From Bacillota bacterium (lineage in GTDB: Bacteria; Bacillota; Clostridia; Acetivibrionales; DSM-1351): a stretch of DNA of 64,000 bases. Location: assembly GCA_023392075.1 (NCBI GenBank), contig JAEVZU010000116.1, forward strand, positions 1 to 64,000, written 5' to 3'. Numbering within the stretch: the stretch's first letter is position 1; each line of letters starts with the position of its first letter. The notes under the pieces were generated by a model. That model was given only the letters and a program-made list of their open reading frames with translations, made no database searches and was not told the DNA's origin. Positions 1 to 9,120 of this stretch are shown here, in pieces. The position numbers were made by a program, and so were the translations under genes.

Positions 1-834
1 GAACTGCTTACCGACACAATATTGAATTCCGACGGCGGGCGTCCGGCGGCATCATTCAGGTATAACAGTAAATTCCGCCTGGCTCTGACAATTTTCATGC
101 ACGAATACGAGGGACAGGATACGGCATTTTATTGTGTTGCAGATTTGAGGGGAGAGGTGATAGAAAGAACAGAGCAAAATTTATCCAGCGTCAATGTTGA
201 TAGTTTCGACTCTGTTATAGAGAATCTTCTTTGTAGATATCCTCAAATCAAAGCAATTTGTTTTGGTATTCCCGGTGAGGAAGTGAATCAAAGGCTTGTT
301 ATAAGCGATTATGAAAAGTTGAAGGAACAATCTCTTTCCGGACATATATTTAAAAGATTTCATTTGCCTGTTCATATAGAAAATGATATAAATGCGGCTG
401 TAATGGGCTACTGTTATCACAATAATGTCCCGACCAATAAATGTATCATTGGACTCTACTTTCCCGGCAAATATCCGCCGGGAGCCGGAATCTACCTGAA
501 TGGTCATATTTACAAGGGGAGAGACGGGTTGGCAGGAGAAATAAAATATCTCCCTTTTGGCATAGACTGGGAATCCTTTGATTACAACCCTGCAGACATG
601 GAAAATATAAAGCTGAAGACCATACAGGCATTTCAGTGTATGTTCAATCCCCATGCGATTGTTCTTTATGGAGAAAAAACACCTGACTCAATATCAAGAA
701 TCCTCCAAGAAAAAAGTCTGTCGACCGTAGAAAAAATCCTGCTTCCGGAAATCATTACATCAACGGATTTAAATACTGATTTCGAAGCCGGAATCAGGCA
801 GATAGCACTTAAACTAATTGATACGTGCTCCTGA
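1..834 (+). CDS. ROK-family protein, 5' end outside the window
   Basis: The reading frame is open from base 1 to a TGA at 832-834, so the gene enters from the left edge. The first in-window start-like codon, a TTG at 22, is not a credible start because the frame and the homology-like text run through it. The visible part has a GGRPA-like linker that normally follows the winged-helix domain of ROK repressors. After it comes an ATPase-like fold with a GIPG turn, an ENDINAA motif around the sugar site and a GRDGLAGEI stretch. The CxCGxxGC zinc motif of typical ROK repressors is not visible, so metal binding may be lost. Known for the family: sugar-responsive repressors and sugar kinases. It lies 90 bp upstream of an acetyltransferase on the same strand, which suggests carbohydrate-linked control, but this is inference. 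Confidence 0.75.
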   Translation, partial: ELLTDTILNSDGGRPAASFRYNSKFRLALTIFMHEYEGQDTAFYCVADLRGEVIERTEQNLSSVNVDSFDSVIENLLCRYPQIKAICFGIPGEEVNQRLVISDYEKLKEQSLSGHIFKRFHLPVHIENDINAAVMGYCYHNNVPTNKCIIGLYFPGKYPPGAGIYLNGHIYKGRDGLAGEIKYLPFGIDWESFDYNPADMENIKLKTIQAFQCMFNPHAIVLYGEKTPDSISRILQEKSLSTVEKILLPEIITSTDLNTDFEAGIRQIALKLIDTCS

Positions 835-923
835 TGTTTGAGAAGCTTTTACGGATTTTTGCCATACTGCTATGCTTTTGACCAAATATCTCCCCATAGT
901 TTATATGAAAGGAAGTAACTTAT

Positions 924-1535
924 ATGAATCAAAAAGACAGAATGCTTGCAGGACTGCCCTACAAGGCTTGGCTGGATGGATTGCGCGAAGAAAGAATGGA
1001 GAACAAGCTCAAAATTCATGAGTATAATTTATTACCACCGGATCAAACAGAAAGAATGTACAGGTTAATCAGGAGTATTCTTGGAACGGCAGGTAAAAAT
1101 GTTCATATTGAGCCTCCTTTCCATTGTGACTATGGAAAAAACATAGAGGTCGGAGAGAATTTTTTTGCAAATTATAACTGTACAATTCTAGATGTGGGTA
1201 AGGTGAGGATTGGTGCTAATGTTATGTTTGCTCCCAATGTATCTGTATATACTGCCGGCCATCCCATTCATCCTCAATCCAGAAATTCAGGGTATGAATA
1301 TGGAATAGCAATTGCCATTGGAGATAATGTATGGATAGGCGGCAACGTGATTATCAACCCCGGCGTGACCATAGGCAGCAATGTGGTTATAGGAGCAGGC
1401 AGTGTTGTCACTAAAAATATACCGGATAATGTGATTGCAGTGGGAAGTCCCTGCAAAGTTATCCGTGAAATCACTGAAGATGATAAAAGATACTACTATA
1501 AGAATAAAGAATTTGATGTGCAGGATTACCTGTAA
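924..1535 (+). CDS. Maltose/galactoside O-acetyltransferase-like hexapeptide protein
   Basis: A 203-residue protein with the layout of the Maa/LacA/NodL family. An N-terminal helical cap is followed by left-handed beta-helix hexapeptide repeats from about residue 65 to 185. The repeats include the NYNCTILD turn, the AGHPIHP catalytic histidine region and the IGDNVWIGGNVIINPGV coil. Family members transfer acetyl from acetyl-CoA to sugar hydroxyls in the cytoplasm. The length is close to the usual 185-205. The ATG at 924 follows an AAGGAAG ribosome binding site. The stop lies close to the next gene, so the two are probably co-transcribed. The sugar acceptor cannot be told from sequence. Confidence 0.9.
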   Translation: MNQKDRMLAGLPYKAWLDGLREERMENKLKIHEYNLLPPDQTERMYRLIRSILGTAGKNVHIEPPFHCDYGKNIEVGENFFANYNCTILDVGKVRIGANVMFAPNVSVYTAGHPIHPQSRNSGYEYGIAIAIGDNVWIGGNVIINPGVTIGSNVVIGAGSVVTKNIPDNVIAVGSPCKVIREITEDDKRYYYKNKEFDVQDYL

Positions 1536-1556
1536 ATAATGAAAGGAGGGACAGTT

Positions 1557-2486
1557 TTGCTGAAAAGTACGATTGATTTGCATCTGCACTCCTGCTATAG
1601 TGATGATGGGGAAATCGGACCTGAAGAACTGGTACAAAAATGCAGACATAGCGATATCAGAATTATGGCAATTGCCGATCACAATTGTGTAAGAGCAAAT
1701 GAGGCGGCACAAAGCATGGCGTTGGCAGCAGGAATAATTTATATTCCCGCTGTTGAGATCGACTGTACTTTTAATGGTACCAATCTTCATGTATTAGGCT
1801 ATGGAATCGATTATAACAGTCCTGATTTTGAAATAATTGAGAATGATATAACAAAACAAAGTTCTGAAGCTTCTTACAAAATGCTGCTTGCCACTCAAAA
1901 GCTCGGGTTTGATATAAGCAAGGACGATATGTCCTCTTTGACTGAAAATATGCTTTGCAAGGACAGCTGGACCGGAGAAATGTTAGCGGAAGTACTTCTG
2001 AATAAACAGGAATATAAAAATCATAAATTACTTCAGCCTTATCGTCCTGGTGAGTCCAGAAGTGATAATCCGTATGTGAATTTTTACTGGGATTTTTATT
2101 CCCAGGGGAAACCCTGCCATGTGAAAATGATTTATCCAACTCTGGAGCACATTCTTGAAATAATTCATAAAAACGGGGGAAAAGCCATTCTCGCACATCC
2201 GGGTCTTCAGCTTAAAGACAATAGTAAAATGTTGAATGACATTATTTCAAAAGGAATTGATGGCATAGAGGCCTTCAGCAGCTATCATTCTCCGTCGGAA
2301 GCCTTCAAATTCTATAAAGAAGCAATAAATAATCATATACTTGTTACTTGCGGCAGTGACTATCATGGTAAAACCAAGCCGGCAATTTCCATTGGGCAGC
2401 ATGGCTGCTTAATTTCAGATAAGGAAATGCAAGTCAGCTTATCCGGCGTTTTCACCAAACTGACCGATAATTGTTGTCAATTATGA
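1557..2486 (+). CDS. PHP-domain metal-dependent phosphoesterase
   Basis: A PHP (polymerase and histidinol phosphatase) family protein of about 309 residues. Metal ligands are visible as HLHS near the N-terminus, ADHNC, the ILAHPG motif and CGSDYHG near the C-terminus. Relatives hydrolyse phosphoesters, for example 3',5'-nucleoside bisphosphates or histidinol phosphate, with two or three metal ions. An ATG at 1539 is in frame, but the AAAGGAGGG ribosome binding site at about 1542-1550 lies downstream of it and points to the TTG at 1557. The stop of the acetyltransferase is 21 bp upstream, so the genes form an operon ending at the terminator at 2541-2577. The true substrate is unknown. Confidence 0.85.
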   Translation: MLKSTIDLHLHSCYSDDGEIGPEELVQKCRHSDIRIMAIADHNCVRANEAAQSMALAAGIIYIPAVEIDCTFNGTNLHVLGYGIDYNSPDFEIIENDITKQSSEASYKMLLATQKLGFDISKDDMSSLTENMLCKDSWTGEMLAEVLLNKQEYKNHKLLQPYRPGESRSDNPYVNFYWDFYSQGKPCHVKMIYPTLEHILEIIHKNGGKAILAHPGLQLKDNSKMLNDIISKGIDGIEAFSSYHSPSEAFKFYKEAINNHILVTCGSDYHGKTKPAISIGQHGCLISDKEMQVSLSGVFTKLTDNCCQL

Positions 2487-2540
2487 ATGACGCAATAATC
2501 AGTCAGTCAGTATGCTCGATAAATCTGCTATTCAGGCATT

Positions 2541-2577
2541 AAAAAGAAGGCGTGCTTGAGAAGCACACCTTCTTTTT
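2541..2577. terminator. Bidirectional intrinsic terminator
   Basis: An AAAAAGAAGG arm and a CCTTCTTTTT arm pair, extended by GTGCTT/AAGCAC, with a short GAG loop. There is a T-run after the stem on both strands. It sits between the PHP gene on plus and the metal ATPase gene on minus, so it can serve both convergent units. Confidence 0.85.
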
Positions 2578-2658
2578 ATCTGCAGCGGAGATTGACACAT
2601 TTAATAAGTAAAAGATGGTGAGTGTGTGCATAAAAATTTTTCACACGGTCAGCCTTAT

Positions 2659-5010
2659 TTACTTTAATACCCGCATAGCTCTCATAGCATTAAGAATAGC
2701 GATTACTGTAACTCCTACATCACCAAATACAGCTTCCCACATGGTAGCTATACCCAAAGCACCTAATACAAGGATGACGGCTTTAACTCCCAATGCGAAT
2801 GCTATATTCTGCCATACTATACTTTTGGTTTTTTTAGCTATCCGAATTGCAGATACAAGCTTGGAAGGTTCATCAGTCATAAGAACCACATCGGCAGCTT
2901 CAATGGCGGCATCGGAACCAAGTGCACCCATGGCTATGCCGATATCTGCACGTGCAAGCACGGGAGCGTCATTGATACCATCACCAACAAATACCAGCTT
3001 GCCTTTGGTCTGCTTCTTTTTCTCCAGAGCCTCAAGCTGTTCGACCTTCTGGTGGGGAAGCAAATCAGTATAAGCCATATCCAGTCCAATTTCACCAGCG
3101 ATTTTTTCTCCGACTGCTTTACTGTCACCCGTAAGCATAGCTGTAGTTTTTACACCCATGGTTTTCAGTTTATGAATTGCATCTTTACTATCAAGCTTTA
3201 ATTCATCTGAAATAACGATATATCCTGCAAAACTTCCGTCAATAGCCAGATAAACTATACTTCCCAAGGCTTCGGCTTTTTTAAAAGCTATATCAGAAGT
3301 TTCCATAAGCCTGCTGTTGCCGGCCAGTACCATGCTCCCATCAACCCTTACCCGGATTCCCTGACCGGGTATTTCCTCGTGATCAGTAAGCTTTTGGCTA
3401 TCAACAGCCTGATTGTAAGCCTTTTGTATTGAAATTGCTATAGGATGATTAGAGAAGCTTTCGGCATGAGCAGCAAAGGAGAGCAGCTCATTCTCAGACC
3501 ATCCGTTTGCAGTGATAATTTGTGTTACCTTGAAAATACCTTTAGTAAGTGTACCTGTTTTGTCAAATACAACAGTATCTACATTATTAAGCGCTTCCAG
3601 ATAGTTGCTGCCTTTCACCAGTATGCCGTTTTTTGACGCTCCACCGATTCCACCGAAAAAGCTTAGGGGAATTGAGATGACCAAAGCGCAGGGGCAGGAT
3701 ACGACCAAAAATACCAGAGCACGATGTATCCATTCTGAAAAAGCAGCTCCCGGAACCACTAACGGCGGTATTACCCCAAGTGCCAGTGCGGCAAAAGATA
3801 CAAAAGGGGTATAGTATCTTGCAAACTTAGTTATAAAGTTTTCGGTAGGAGCTTTTTTGCTGCTGGCATTTTGCACAAGATCCAATATTTTTGAAATTGT
3901 TGACTCACCGAATTCTTTTGAGACCTGGATTGTGAGCATGCCATTTTTATTAATAGAGCCGGATAACACTTCATTACCGGGTTCAACATCCCGGGGAAGA
4001 GACTCACCGGTCAAGGCTGAAGTATCGAGAGTGGATCTCCCTTCAACAATACAGCCATCCAACGGTATTTTTTCACCGGGCTTAACAACTATCAAGTCTC
4101 CAATACCTACTTCGTCTGGAGTAACCTTTCGTATCTCATTACCGATTTTTAAATTGGCAAAATCAGGACGTATATCCATAAGAGATGATATTGATTTGCG
4201 AGATCTATTAACAGCCAGGCGCTGAAATGCCTCTCCAACCTGATAAAACAGCATTACAGCTACGCCTTCTGGATATTCACCGATGGAAAAGGCTCCTATG
4301 GTCGCCACACTCATGAGAAAGTTTTCATCAAAAAGCTGACCTTTAGTGATGTTTTTCAACGCCCTGAATACAACCTCACCACCTACAAAAAGGTAGCTGA
4401 CCAGAAATAGCGCAAACTCTATGTAATTGCTAAAATCAAAAAGCATGCCAGTGACAAAGATTGCAGCACCTGCATAAAGGATCATACGGTGTACCCATTT
4501 TCTCCAGTTTAATGACGAATCCGGAGTGGTTTTTTTGTCGATATATGAAATTTGGATAGCGGGTTCAATGTCTGTGGCAATCTGAGATGCCTGCCTGATA
4601 ATAGCTGGTAAATTCTTTTTGTCTAAAGCTTCAATAGTGAGCTTTTGAGAAACAAAGTCAATTTCTACCGCTTTTACTCCTTCGATACGGTTTACCTGCT
4701 TTTCTATTTTCTGAGCACAATCGGCACAGCATAGACCCAGTAGATAAATTACTTTTTTTCCAGGCTGCAGAAGCTCCTTTTCATTCAATACAACATCAGG
4801 ATCGTGCCGTTTTACAATTGAATCGGCTTGTGCTTTAAGGCTCTCGGCTTTTTTTTCATCAGCAATTTCCATAATCAGAGTCTTTGAAACAAAATCCACA
4901 GCAGCAGAGGATACACCCTCAAGCTTATTAACATCCCGTTCGATTTTTGCAGCGCAGTTTCCGCAGCAAAGTCCTTCTAAAATAAATTCTTTTCTAATTG
5001 CAGTGTCCAT
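2659..5010 (-). CDS. cadA: P1B-type heavy-metal-translocating ATPase (Cd/Zn/Pb class) with two HMA domains
   Basis: A 783-residue membrane pump that exports soft divalent metals with ATP. Two N-terminal HMA domains each carry an LCC-x2-C motif, with Cys15/16/19 and Cys94/95/98. Then come membrane helices, the actuator TGES at 334-337, the intramembrane CPC at 439-441, the phosphorylation site DKTGT from Asp483, the HP pair at 522-523 and GDGIND at 676-681. CPC without copper-type features and a neighbouring CadC-like repressor favour Zn/Cd/Pb. The doubled HMA domain is longer than the single domain of classical CadA. It follows the small HMA gene by 29 bp. The exact metal is inferred. Confidence 0.9.
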   Translation of the reverse strand: MDTAIRKEFILEGLCCGNCAAKIERDVNKLEGVSSAAVDFVSKTLIMEIADEKKAESLKAQADSIVKRHDPDVVLNEKELLQPGKKVIYLLGLCCADCAQKIEKQVNRIEGVKAVEIDFVSQKLTIEALDKKNLPAIIRQASQIATDIEPAIQISYIDKKTTPDSSLNWRKWVHRMILYAGAAIFVTGMLFDFSNYIEFALFLVSYLFVGGEVVFRALKNITKGQLFDENFLMSVATIGAFSIGEYPEGVAVMLFYQVGEAFQRLAVNRSRKSISSLMDIRPDFANLKIGNEIRKVTPDEVGIGDLIVVKPGEKIPLDGCIVEGRSTLDTSALTGESLPRDVEPGNEVLSGSINKNGMLTIQVSKEFGESTISKILDLVQNASSKKAPTENFITKFARYYTPFVSFAALALGVIPPLVVPGAAFSEWIHRALVFLVVSCPCALVISIPLSFFGGIGGASKNGILVKGSNYLEALNNVDTVVFDKTGTLTKGIFKVTQIITANGWSENELLSFAAHAESFSNHPIAISIQKAYNQAVDSQKLTDHEEIPGQGIRVRVDGSMVLAGNSRLMETSDIAFKKAEALGSIVYLAIDGSFAGYIVISDELKLDSKDAIHKLKTMGVKTTAMLTGDSKAVGEKIAGEIGLDMAYTDLLPHQKVEQLEALEKKKQTKGKLVFVGDGINDAPVLARADIGIAMGALGSDAAIEAADVVLMTDEPSKLVSAIRIAKKTKSIVWQNIAFALGVKAVILVLGALGIATMWEAVFGDVGVTVIAILNAMRAMRVLK

Positions 5011-5039
5011 TCATGATTACCGCCTTTTCTAACCATTTA

Positions 5040-5276
5040 TTATAAAGCTTCTTTGACAATAATGTCTTGATCATGTGTAACTGCGATACTGGTGATTTCC
5101 TTAGTCAGCATGTCAATATTGGAATCTGAATCGATTTCTATAGAAAGAATAGAGGTGTCTGTGCTTACATCTGCGCTTTTGACACCCTTCAGCAGACTTA
5201 CGTCCTTTTTTATTTTAGCTGCACAGTTTCCGCAGCAAAGCCCTTCCAGTGAATATTGTTTTGTAATTGTTTCCAT
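5040..5276 (-). CDS. Small stand-alone HMA-domain metal-binding protein
   Basis: A 78-residue protein consisting of one HMA fold with a GLCCGNC metal loop at about residues 11-17, nearly identical to the first loop of the ATPase downstream. It is probably a cytoplasmic metallochaperone that hands metal to the pump, or a duplicated HMA module. The ATG at 5276 follows an AAGGAGA ribosome binding site. It is first in a two-gene operon with the ATPase. A putative CadC operator lies just upstream at 5333-5360. Confidence 0.85.
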   Translation of the reverse strand: METITKQYSLEGLCCGNCAAKIKKDVSLLKGVKSADVSTDTSILSIEIDSDSNIDMLTKEITSIAVTHDQDIIVKEAL

Positions 5277-5332
5277 AATTTATTTCTCCTTTTCTTTAAT
5301 TAATATCGTTTAATACTGTTGCTTTGAGCTTC

Positions 5333-5360
5333 AGTTGAACAGTTGCTTTTTCAATCAACT
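5333..5360. promoter_or_regulatory. Putative CadC-type operator upstream of the HMA-ATPase operon
   Basis: AGTTGA and TCAACT form an inverted repeat. Inside it is AGTTGAACAGTTGCT, which matches AGTTGAATTGTTGCT upstream of the repressor at all but two positions. Sharing of the motif by the regulator and its likely target is the main support. Binding is inferred. Confidence 0.5.
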
Positions 5361-5413
5361 AAAAATATAAAAAAATAAAGTTAATTCTTCTCTAAAAACA
5401 AGCCACAATAAGT

Positions 5414-5782
5414 TTATTTTTCGGAAATATGAATCAAACCTTGATCGAATATATTTTTTACATGATCATCGGCAAGTGAGTAGTAAACAATCTTTCCATC
5501 CTTGCGGTATTTAACCAGTTTGGACTGTTTTAGCACTCTTAGCTGATGAGATATTGAAGATTTTGTCATGCCTAAAAGTACAGCAATATCACAAACGCAC
5601 ATATCAGCACGTAAAAGTGCACAAAGAATTTTAACTCTGGTTGAGTCACCAAACACTTTAAATAAATCAGCAAGATCAATAAGATTGTCTTCTTCTGGCA
5701 TATGTTCTCTTACATCACTAACTACTGCTTCATGTATGGAATTACAGTCGCATCTGTCAATATCGGCATGATAAGCACACAT
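5414..5782 (-). CDS. cadC: ArsR/SmtB-family metal-sensing repressor, CadC-like
   Basis: A 122-residue winged-helix regulator. The alpha-3 helix metal motif appears as DMCVCDIAVLLGM, matching the ELCVCDL signature of CadC. The N-terminus has extra Cys and His residues (CAYHADIDRCDC), as in the CadC N-terminal metal site. Recognition helix SSISHQLRVL follows. In this family, Cd, Pb or Zn binding releases the operator and turns on the efflux pump. It has its own promoter region with an inverted repeat at 5804-5827. The pump genes lie downstream on the same strand, 137 bp away. Confidence 0.9.
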   Translation of the reverse strand: MCAYHADIDRCDCNSIHEAVVSDVREHMPEEDNLIDLADLFKVFGDSTRVKILCALLRADMCVCDIAVLLGMTKSSISHQLRVLKQSKLVKYRKDGKIVYYSLADDHVKNIFDQGLIHISEK

Positions 5783-5803
5783 ATATGTCCTCCTGTAAAT
5801 TGA

Positions 5804-5827
5804 ATAGTTGAATTGTTGCTCAACTAT
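5804..5827. promoter_or_regulatory. Putative autoregulatory operator of the CadC-like repressor
   Basis: ATAGTTGA and TCAACTAT form a perfect 8-bp inverted repeat with an 8-bp spacer, just upstream of the repressor start. The half-site and spacer resemble the element at 5333-5360 and the general form of SmtB/ArsR operators. Confidence 0.55.
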
Positions 5828-6090
5828 AATTATATTCCTAATTTATAAGTTGTCAATAATAAACTTAAGCAGAATGCTGGTATATCAATTTCTACTAAAA
5901 AAACAATTGATTCTCAGACGCTTTAGGAGTGAAACGATGAAGCTGCTTTGGATTTCCTTTCAAGTATCAAATTTTTATACGATGAAATATGGAAATTATA
6001 AAATCTGTCAATCAAGAAGTAAACAATTTTATAATTATAAAAAAACTAGCTTTTATTTATGTGAATATATTTTCAAACATTCACAGAATG

Positions 6091-6122
6091 TTAACAAATT
6101 TGTTAATGGCTTTTGCTATAAT
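6091..6122 (+). promoter_or_regulatory. Palindrome plus extended -10 promoter
   Basis: TTAACAAATTTGTTAA at 6091-6106 is a perfect 16-bp palindrome. It is followed by TGCTATAAT at 6114-6122, which fits an extended -10 element. The 6157 start lies 35 bp downstream. A repressor site overlapping a promoter is a reasonable reading, though the sequence is AT-rich. Confidence 0.4.
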
Positions 6123-6156
6123 TAATAATAAAGTTTTTTGATAGATTTGGAGTTTT

Positions 6157-6555
6157 ATGGATATGCTGCATTTTAGTTTTAAACAAAATTGCAAATTATT
6201 ATTTTTACTGCTTTTGTTACTTTTTTCTTTTATGTCCATTTATATGTCTCATGGTTTAGTTGAAACATATTGTAAAAATGGTCATGAGAGTTTATTTAAG
6301 TATGTATTGAATAATAATAAAAAAATCCTTATCAAATCAAAAAATACATTAAATAAATTAAAAGCATTTTTTTATAAAATTATTAAACTTTCAAAAATTC
6401 AATTAACAGTCAAAAGTATTATAAGTATTATTTTTCAAATATTTAATTTACGATTTTGCATAATATCAATTGTTTTTCTATTTTCTTTTCTATTTTCCTT
6501 TTTCAATGCAGGTAAATATAAACAAAATATCCTTTTCTCTAATATGACAGCATAA
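6157..6555 (+). CDS. Hypothetical small membrane protein
   Basis: A 132-residue ORF with a hydrophobic N-terminal segment at about residues 13-30 and another near the C-terminus at about 100-117, with a Lys/Asn-rich stretch between. A TTTGGAG ribosome binding site lies 5 bp before the ATG and an extended -10 promoter is upstream. I recognise no family. The strong AT bias and low-complexity content mean it could be a chance ORF, so I hold it as tentative. If real, it would be a two-helix membrane protein of unknown role next to the metal and SPFH operons. Confidence 0.35.
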   Translation: MDMLHFSFKQNCKLLFLLLLLLFSFMSIYMSHGLVETYCKNGHESLFKYVLNNNKKILIKSKNTLNKLKAFFYKIIKLSKIQLTVKSIISIIFQIFNLRFCIISIVFLFSFLFSFFNAGKYKQNILFSNMTA

Positions 6556-6741
6556 ATGGTTGAATAAATATATTCTCATTTTATGCATCTATTAGAGTTT
6601 TAAAAGCGTGTCTGCAGAGCTGGCGATTTTTTAATGGATAAGTATTATGCATATCCATTGGAATATCAGCAGCGTTTTTCAGTGTGCTTAAATTTGCATG
6701 GAAAAATATACTTATGCCACTGAATTTAATGGAGGTTAGGT

Positions 6742-9096
6742 ATGGATAAAGACATGAAAAAAACGGATAGAATCAAACGTGAAGATAATTTATCAGAAGA
6801 ATCTGAGAATGCTGAATTAAATTCGGATACTTCTGTAATGCAGGATTTGTTTGACTCAATTGGAATTGGATTTTTAAAGTCTACAAAAAAGATAAACCCT
6901 GTATCAAGAAATAATTTAAAGGTAAAGGAATCGGAAGTTCCAGCAACAGACAAAACGGATATAAAAACGAACATAAATGAAACACAAATACCGGGAGTTC
7001 AAAATGAAAATCTTAAGGAGAGCTGTGCTGAGATAGAGACTTCCATCGAAGACCAAAATCAGGAATTCGTGAAATTCAAGCTTTCAGAGAGATATATAAC
7101 GGACGCTGAAAGTGAAATCCCGCGGAAAGATATGGGGCTAGCTCTGAATTTACAGGAGCATAGTGGTTATAGGCCAGCCAAAAGTGGCTTTAGTATAAGA
7201 AAGTTCTTCGCTGTACCTGTTATTATCCTCTTGGCATTTCTTGGCGTTAAGTTCTATGGTTTTATTACAGAACCCCGGCCTCCCAGTGAAGATGTAGTAG
7301 CAGCATACAGCGGGAAAAACTTAACAAAACAAGAGCTTATGGCATATATCAACAGCAAAGGGTACCGGGAGCAAGAGCATTCACTGTGTGAAAGGCATGG
7401 TTTTGATCATAATAAATGCGACAAAACCGAGAAATGTGAGACACATCCCATACATAGCCTGGAGTCTTATAAGCAGATCATTAAAATGATAGCAGTTCAA
7501 AAAATGGTAGAGGACTGGGCAAAACAAAGCGATGTAACTCAAAAGGACGAAGTACAGCATGACTTCAAGCACCTTATGGAAGAAGTGAATTTGGACAGCC
7601 TGGTAAATAAAGTGCACGAGGACCAGCTTTCTCCGGATAAGATTGATAAACTGGAAATTCAAAAGTATTACGATGCAAACAAAGACAAATACAAGGAAAA
7701 GCCTTTTTCTGAAGTTGAGGATGAAATCAGGAGTTTACTGGCTGCTGAAAAGGATCAGCAGTTCTTTCCGGAATATATAGAAAAGCTTAAGAAGAATGCC
7801 GGTCTAAGTGTAAATTATGACATCCTGAGGGTTGATCCACCTACCGAAACAGAAATGCGAAGCTATTATGATAAGAATACGGATAAGTATGCTGAACTTA
7901 AAAAGGCAAAAATACTGGAAATCAAGGTTAACATAACTGACGCCGAGGAAGAATCCCGAAAAAAAGCTCAGGAAGCTTTGACTAAAATAAATAGTGGAGA
8001 GAGCTTTGAGACCGTCGCAAAAGCATACTCCGATAGCGATGAAGTTGGAGCATATTACATCAAGCAAGGTGATAAAGGTGCAACTTTTGAAGACCGTGTT
8101 TTCAACCTGCAGATTAATGGAATTAGTGATGTTTTCACGGATGGAAATAGCTTTTTTATTGTAAAGTTACTGGAAAAACAGGATAAAAGACAAAAGACCT
8201 TTGAAGAAGCACTTGAAACAGTAAAAGCTGAAGTTACAGGAGAAAAGGAGGACAAGCAGTACGAATTGAAAAAGGATGAAGCCCTATTCAATGTCCATGG
8301 AAAAAGATTTACACTAGGTGAATTTAAAACAGAATTTAAAGAGCTTTCTCCCGAAACACAAGCTCAATTTGCAGATTTTGAAGCCAAGAAGAACTTGATA
8401 GACCAGCTTATAACCAAAGAACTTTTGCTGGAGGAAACGGTGGATGAGGCTGCAGACGATGAAACAAGCAGGGAAATCGGGGATTTGAAAATCCAATACA
8501 TCAATCAAATGCTCCATAAGGAAAAAATAGATGAAAAAATTGGAGAGATTTCGGAGGAAGAGATACTAAAGGCCTATGAAAAGAATAAGAGCCTATTAAT
8601 TGATCCCCCCAAAGCTAAAATCAGCCTGATCCGTGTTGAGCAGGGTAGTTCGGATGCCGAAAAAAGCAGAGCACGCCAGCGTATTGATGAAGCCATACAA
8701 AAGATTAAGAGCGGAACTGAATTTGGTGAAGTTGCTAAAGAGTATTCCAGTGATCCCACATCCTCAGCAGGAGGTGAGCTGAAAGAATGGATATATAACG
8801 ATGTTTCTCTTGATCCTGTGCTTAAAAAGAATATTTTTAGTTTAAAAACAGATGCAGTAAGTGCTGTCTTTGAATATGAGGGTGGATATTATATTTTTAA
8901 GCTGCGCCAGAAAGAAGATAAAAAGCAGATGGCCCTTGACGAAGTTAAACAGGAATTAAAAGAAGCCTTGCTGGAAGAAAAGCACTATAAAATGGAAGCG
9001 GAACTTGAAGATGAATTGCTAAGGCAATCAAAATTAACTATTTACAATTCATCCCTAAAAAAAATATTAAAAGAACAAACTGAAATAGAAAAATAA
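6742..9096 (+). CDS. Membrane-anchored parvulin-type peptidyl-prolyl isomerase
   Basis: A 784-residue protein with an acidic cytoplasmic N-terminus, one membrane segment at about 155-175 and a long extracytoplasmic part. Two PpiC/rotamase-like domains are visible near 390-470 and 630-720, the second with YSSDPTSSAGGELKEW, a typical parvulin core. SurA/PrsA-like helical arms lie between them. Such proteins assist folding of secreted or membrane proteins. Just outside the membrane there is a Cys/His-rich stretch at 213-238 (His213, Cys216, His219, His223, Cys226, Cys232, His235, His238) that could bind metal. The ATG follows GGAGG. It leads an operon with the CDF-SPFH fusion 24 bp downstream. 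Confidence 0.85.
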   Translation: MDKDMKKTDRIKREDNLSEESENAELNSDTSVMQDLFDSIGIGFLKSTKKINPVSRNNLKVKESEVPATDKTDIKTNINETQIPGVQNENLKESCAEIETSIEDQNQEFVKFKLSERYITDAESEIPRKDMGLALNLQEHSGYRPAKSGFSIRKFFAVPVIILLAFLGVKFYGFITEPRPPSEDVVAAYSGKNLTKQELMAYINSKGYREQEHSLCERHGFDHNKCDKTEKCETHPIHSLESYKQIIKMIAVQKMVEDWAKQSDVTQKDEVQHDFKHLMEEVNLDSLVNKVHEDQLSPDKIDKLEIQKYYDANKDKYKEKPFSEVEDEIRSLLAAEKDQQFFPEYIEKLKKNAGLSVNYDILRVDPPTETEMRSYYDKNTDKYAELKKAKILEIKVNITDAEEESRKKAQEALTKINSGESFETVAKAYSDSDEVGAYYIKQGDKGATFEDRVFNLQINGISDVFTDGNSFFIVKLLEKQDKRQKTFEEALETVKAEVTGEKEDKQYELKKDEALFNVHGKRFTLGEFKTEFKELSPETQAQFADFEAKKNLIDQLITKELLLEETVDEAADDETSREIGDLKIQYINQMLHKEKIDEKIGEISEEEILKAYEKNKSLLIDPPKAKISLIRVEQGSSDAEKSRARQRIDEAIQKIKSGTEFGEVAKEYSSDPTSSAGGELKEWIYNDVSLDPVLKKNIFSLKTDAVSAVFEYEGGYYIFKLRQKEDKKQMALDEVKQELKEALLEEKHYKMEAELEDELLRQSKLTIYNSSLKKILKEQTEIEK

Positions 9097-9120
9097 TTTT
9101 ATTGAAGGAAGGTGATAGTT

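Noticed and set aside
2615..4225. Several plus-strand ORFs across the metal ATPase
   Set aside because: Antisense shadows of a well-supported gene.
5808..6125. 105-codon plus-strand ORF over the CadC promoter region
   Set aside because: No ribosome binding site, AT-driven composition, and it overlaps the operator region.
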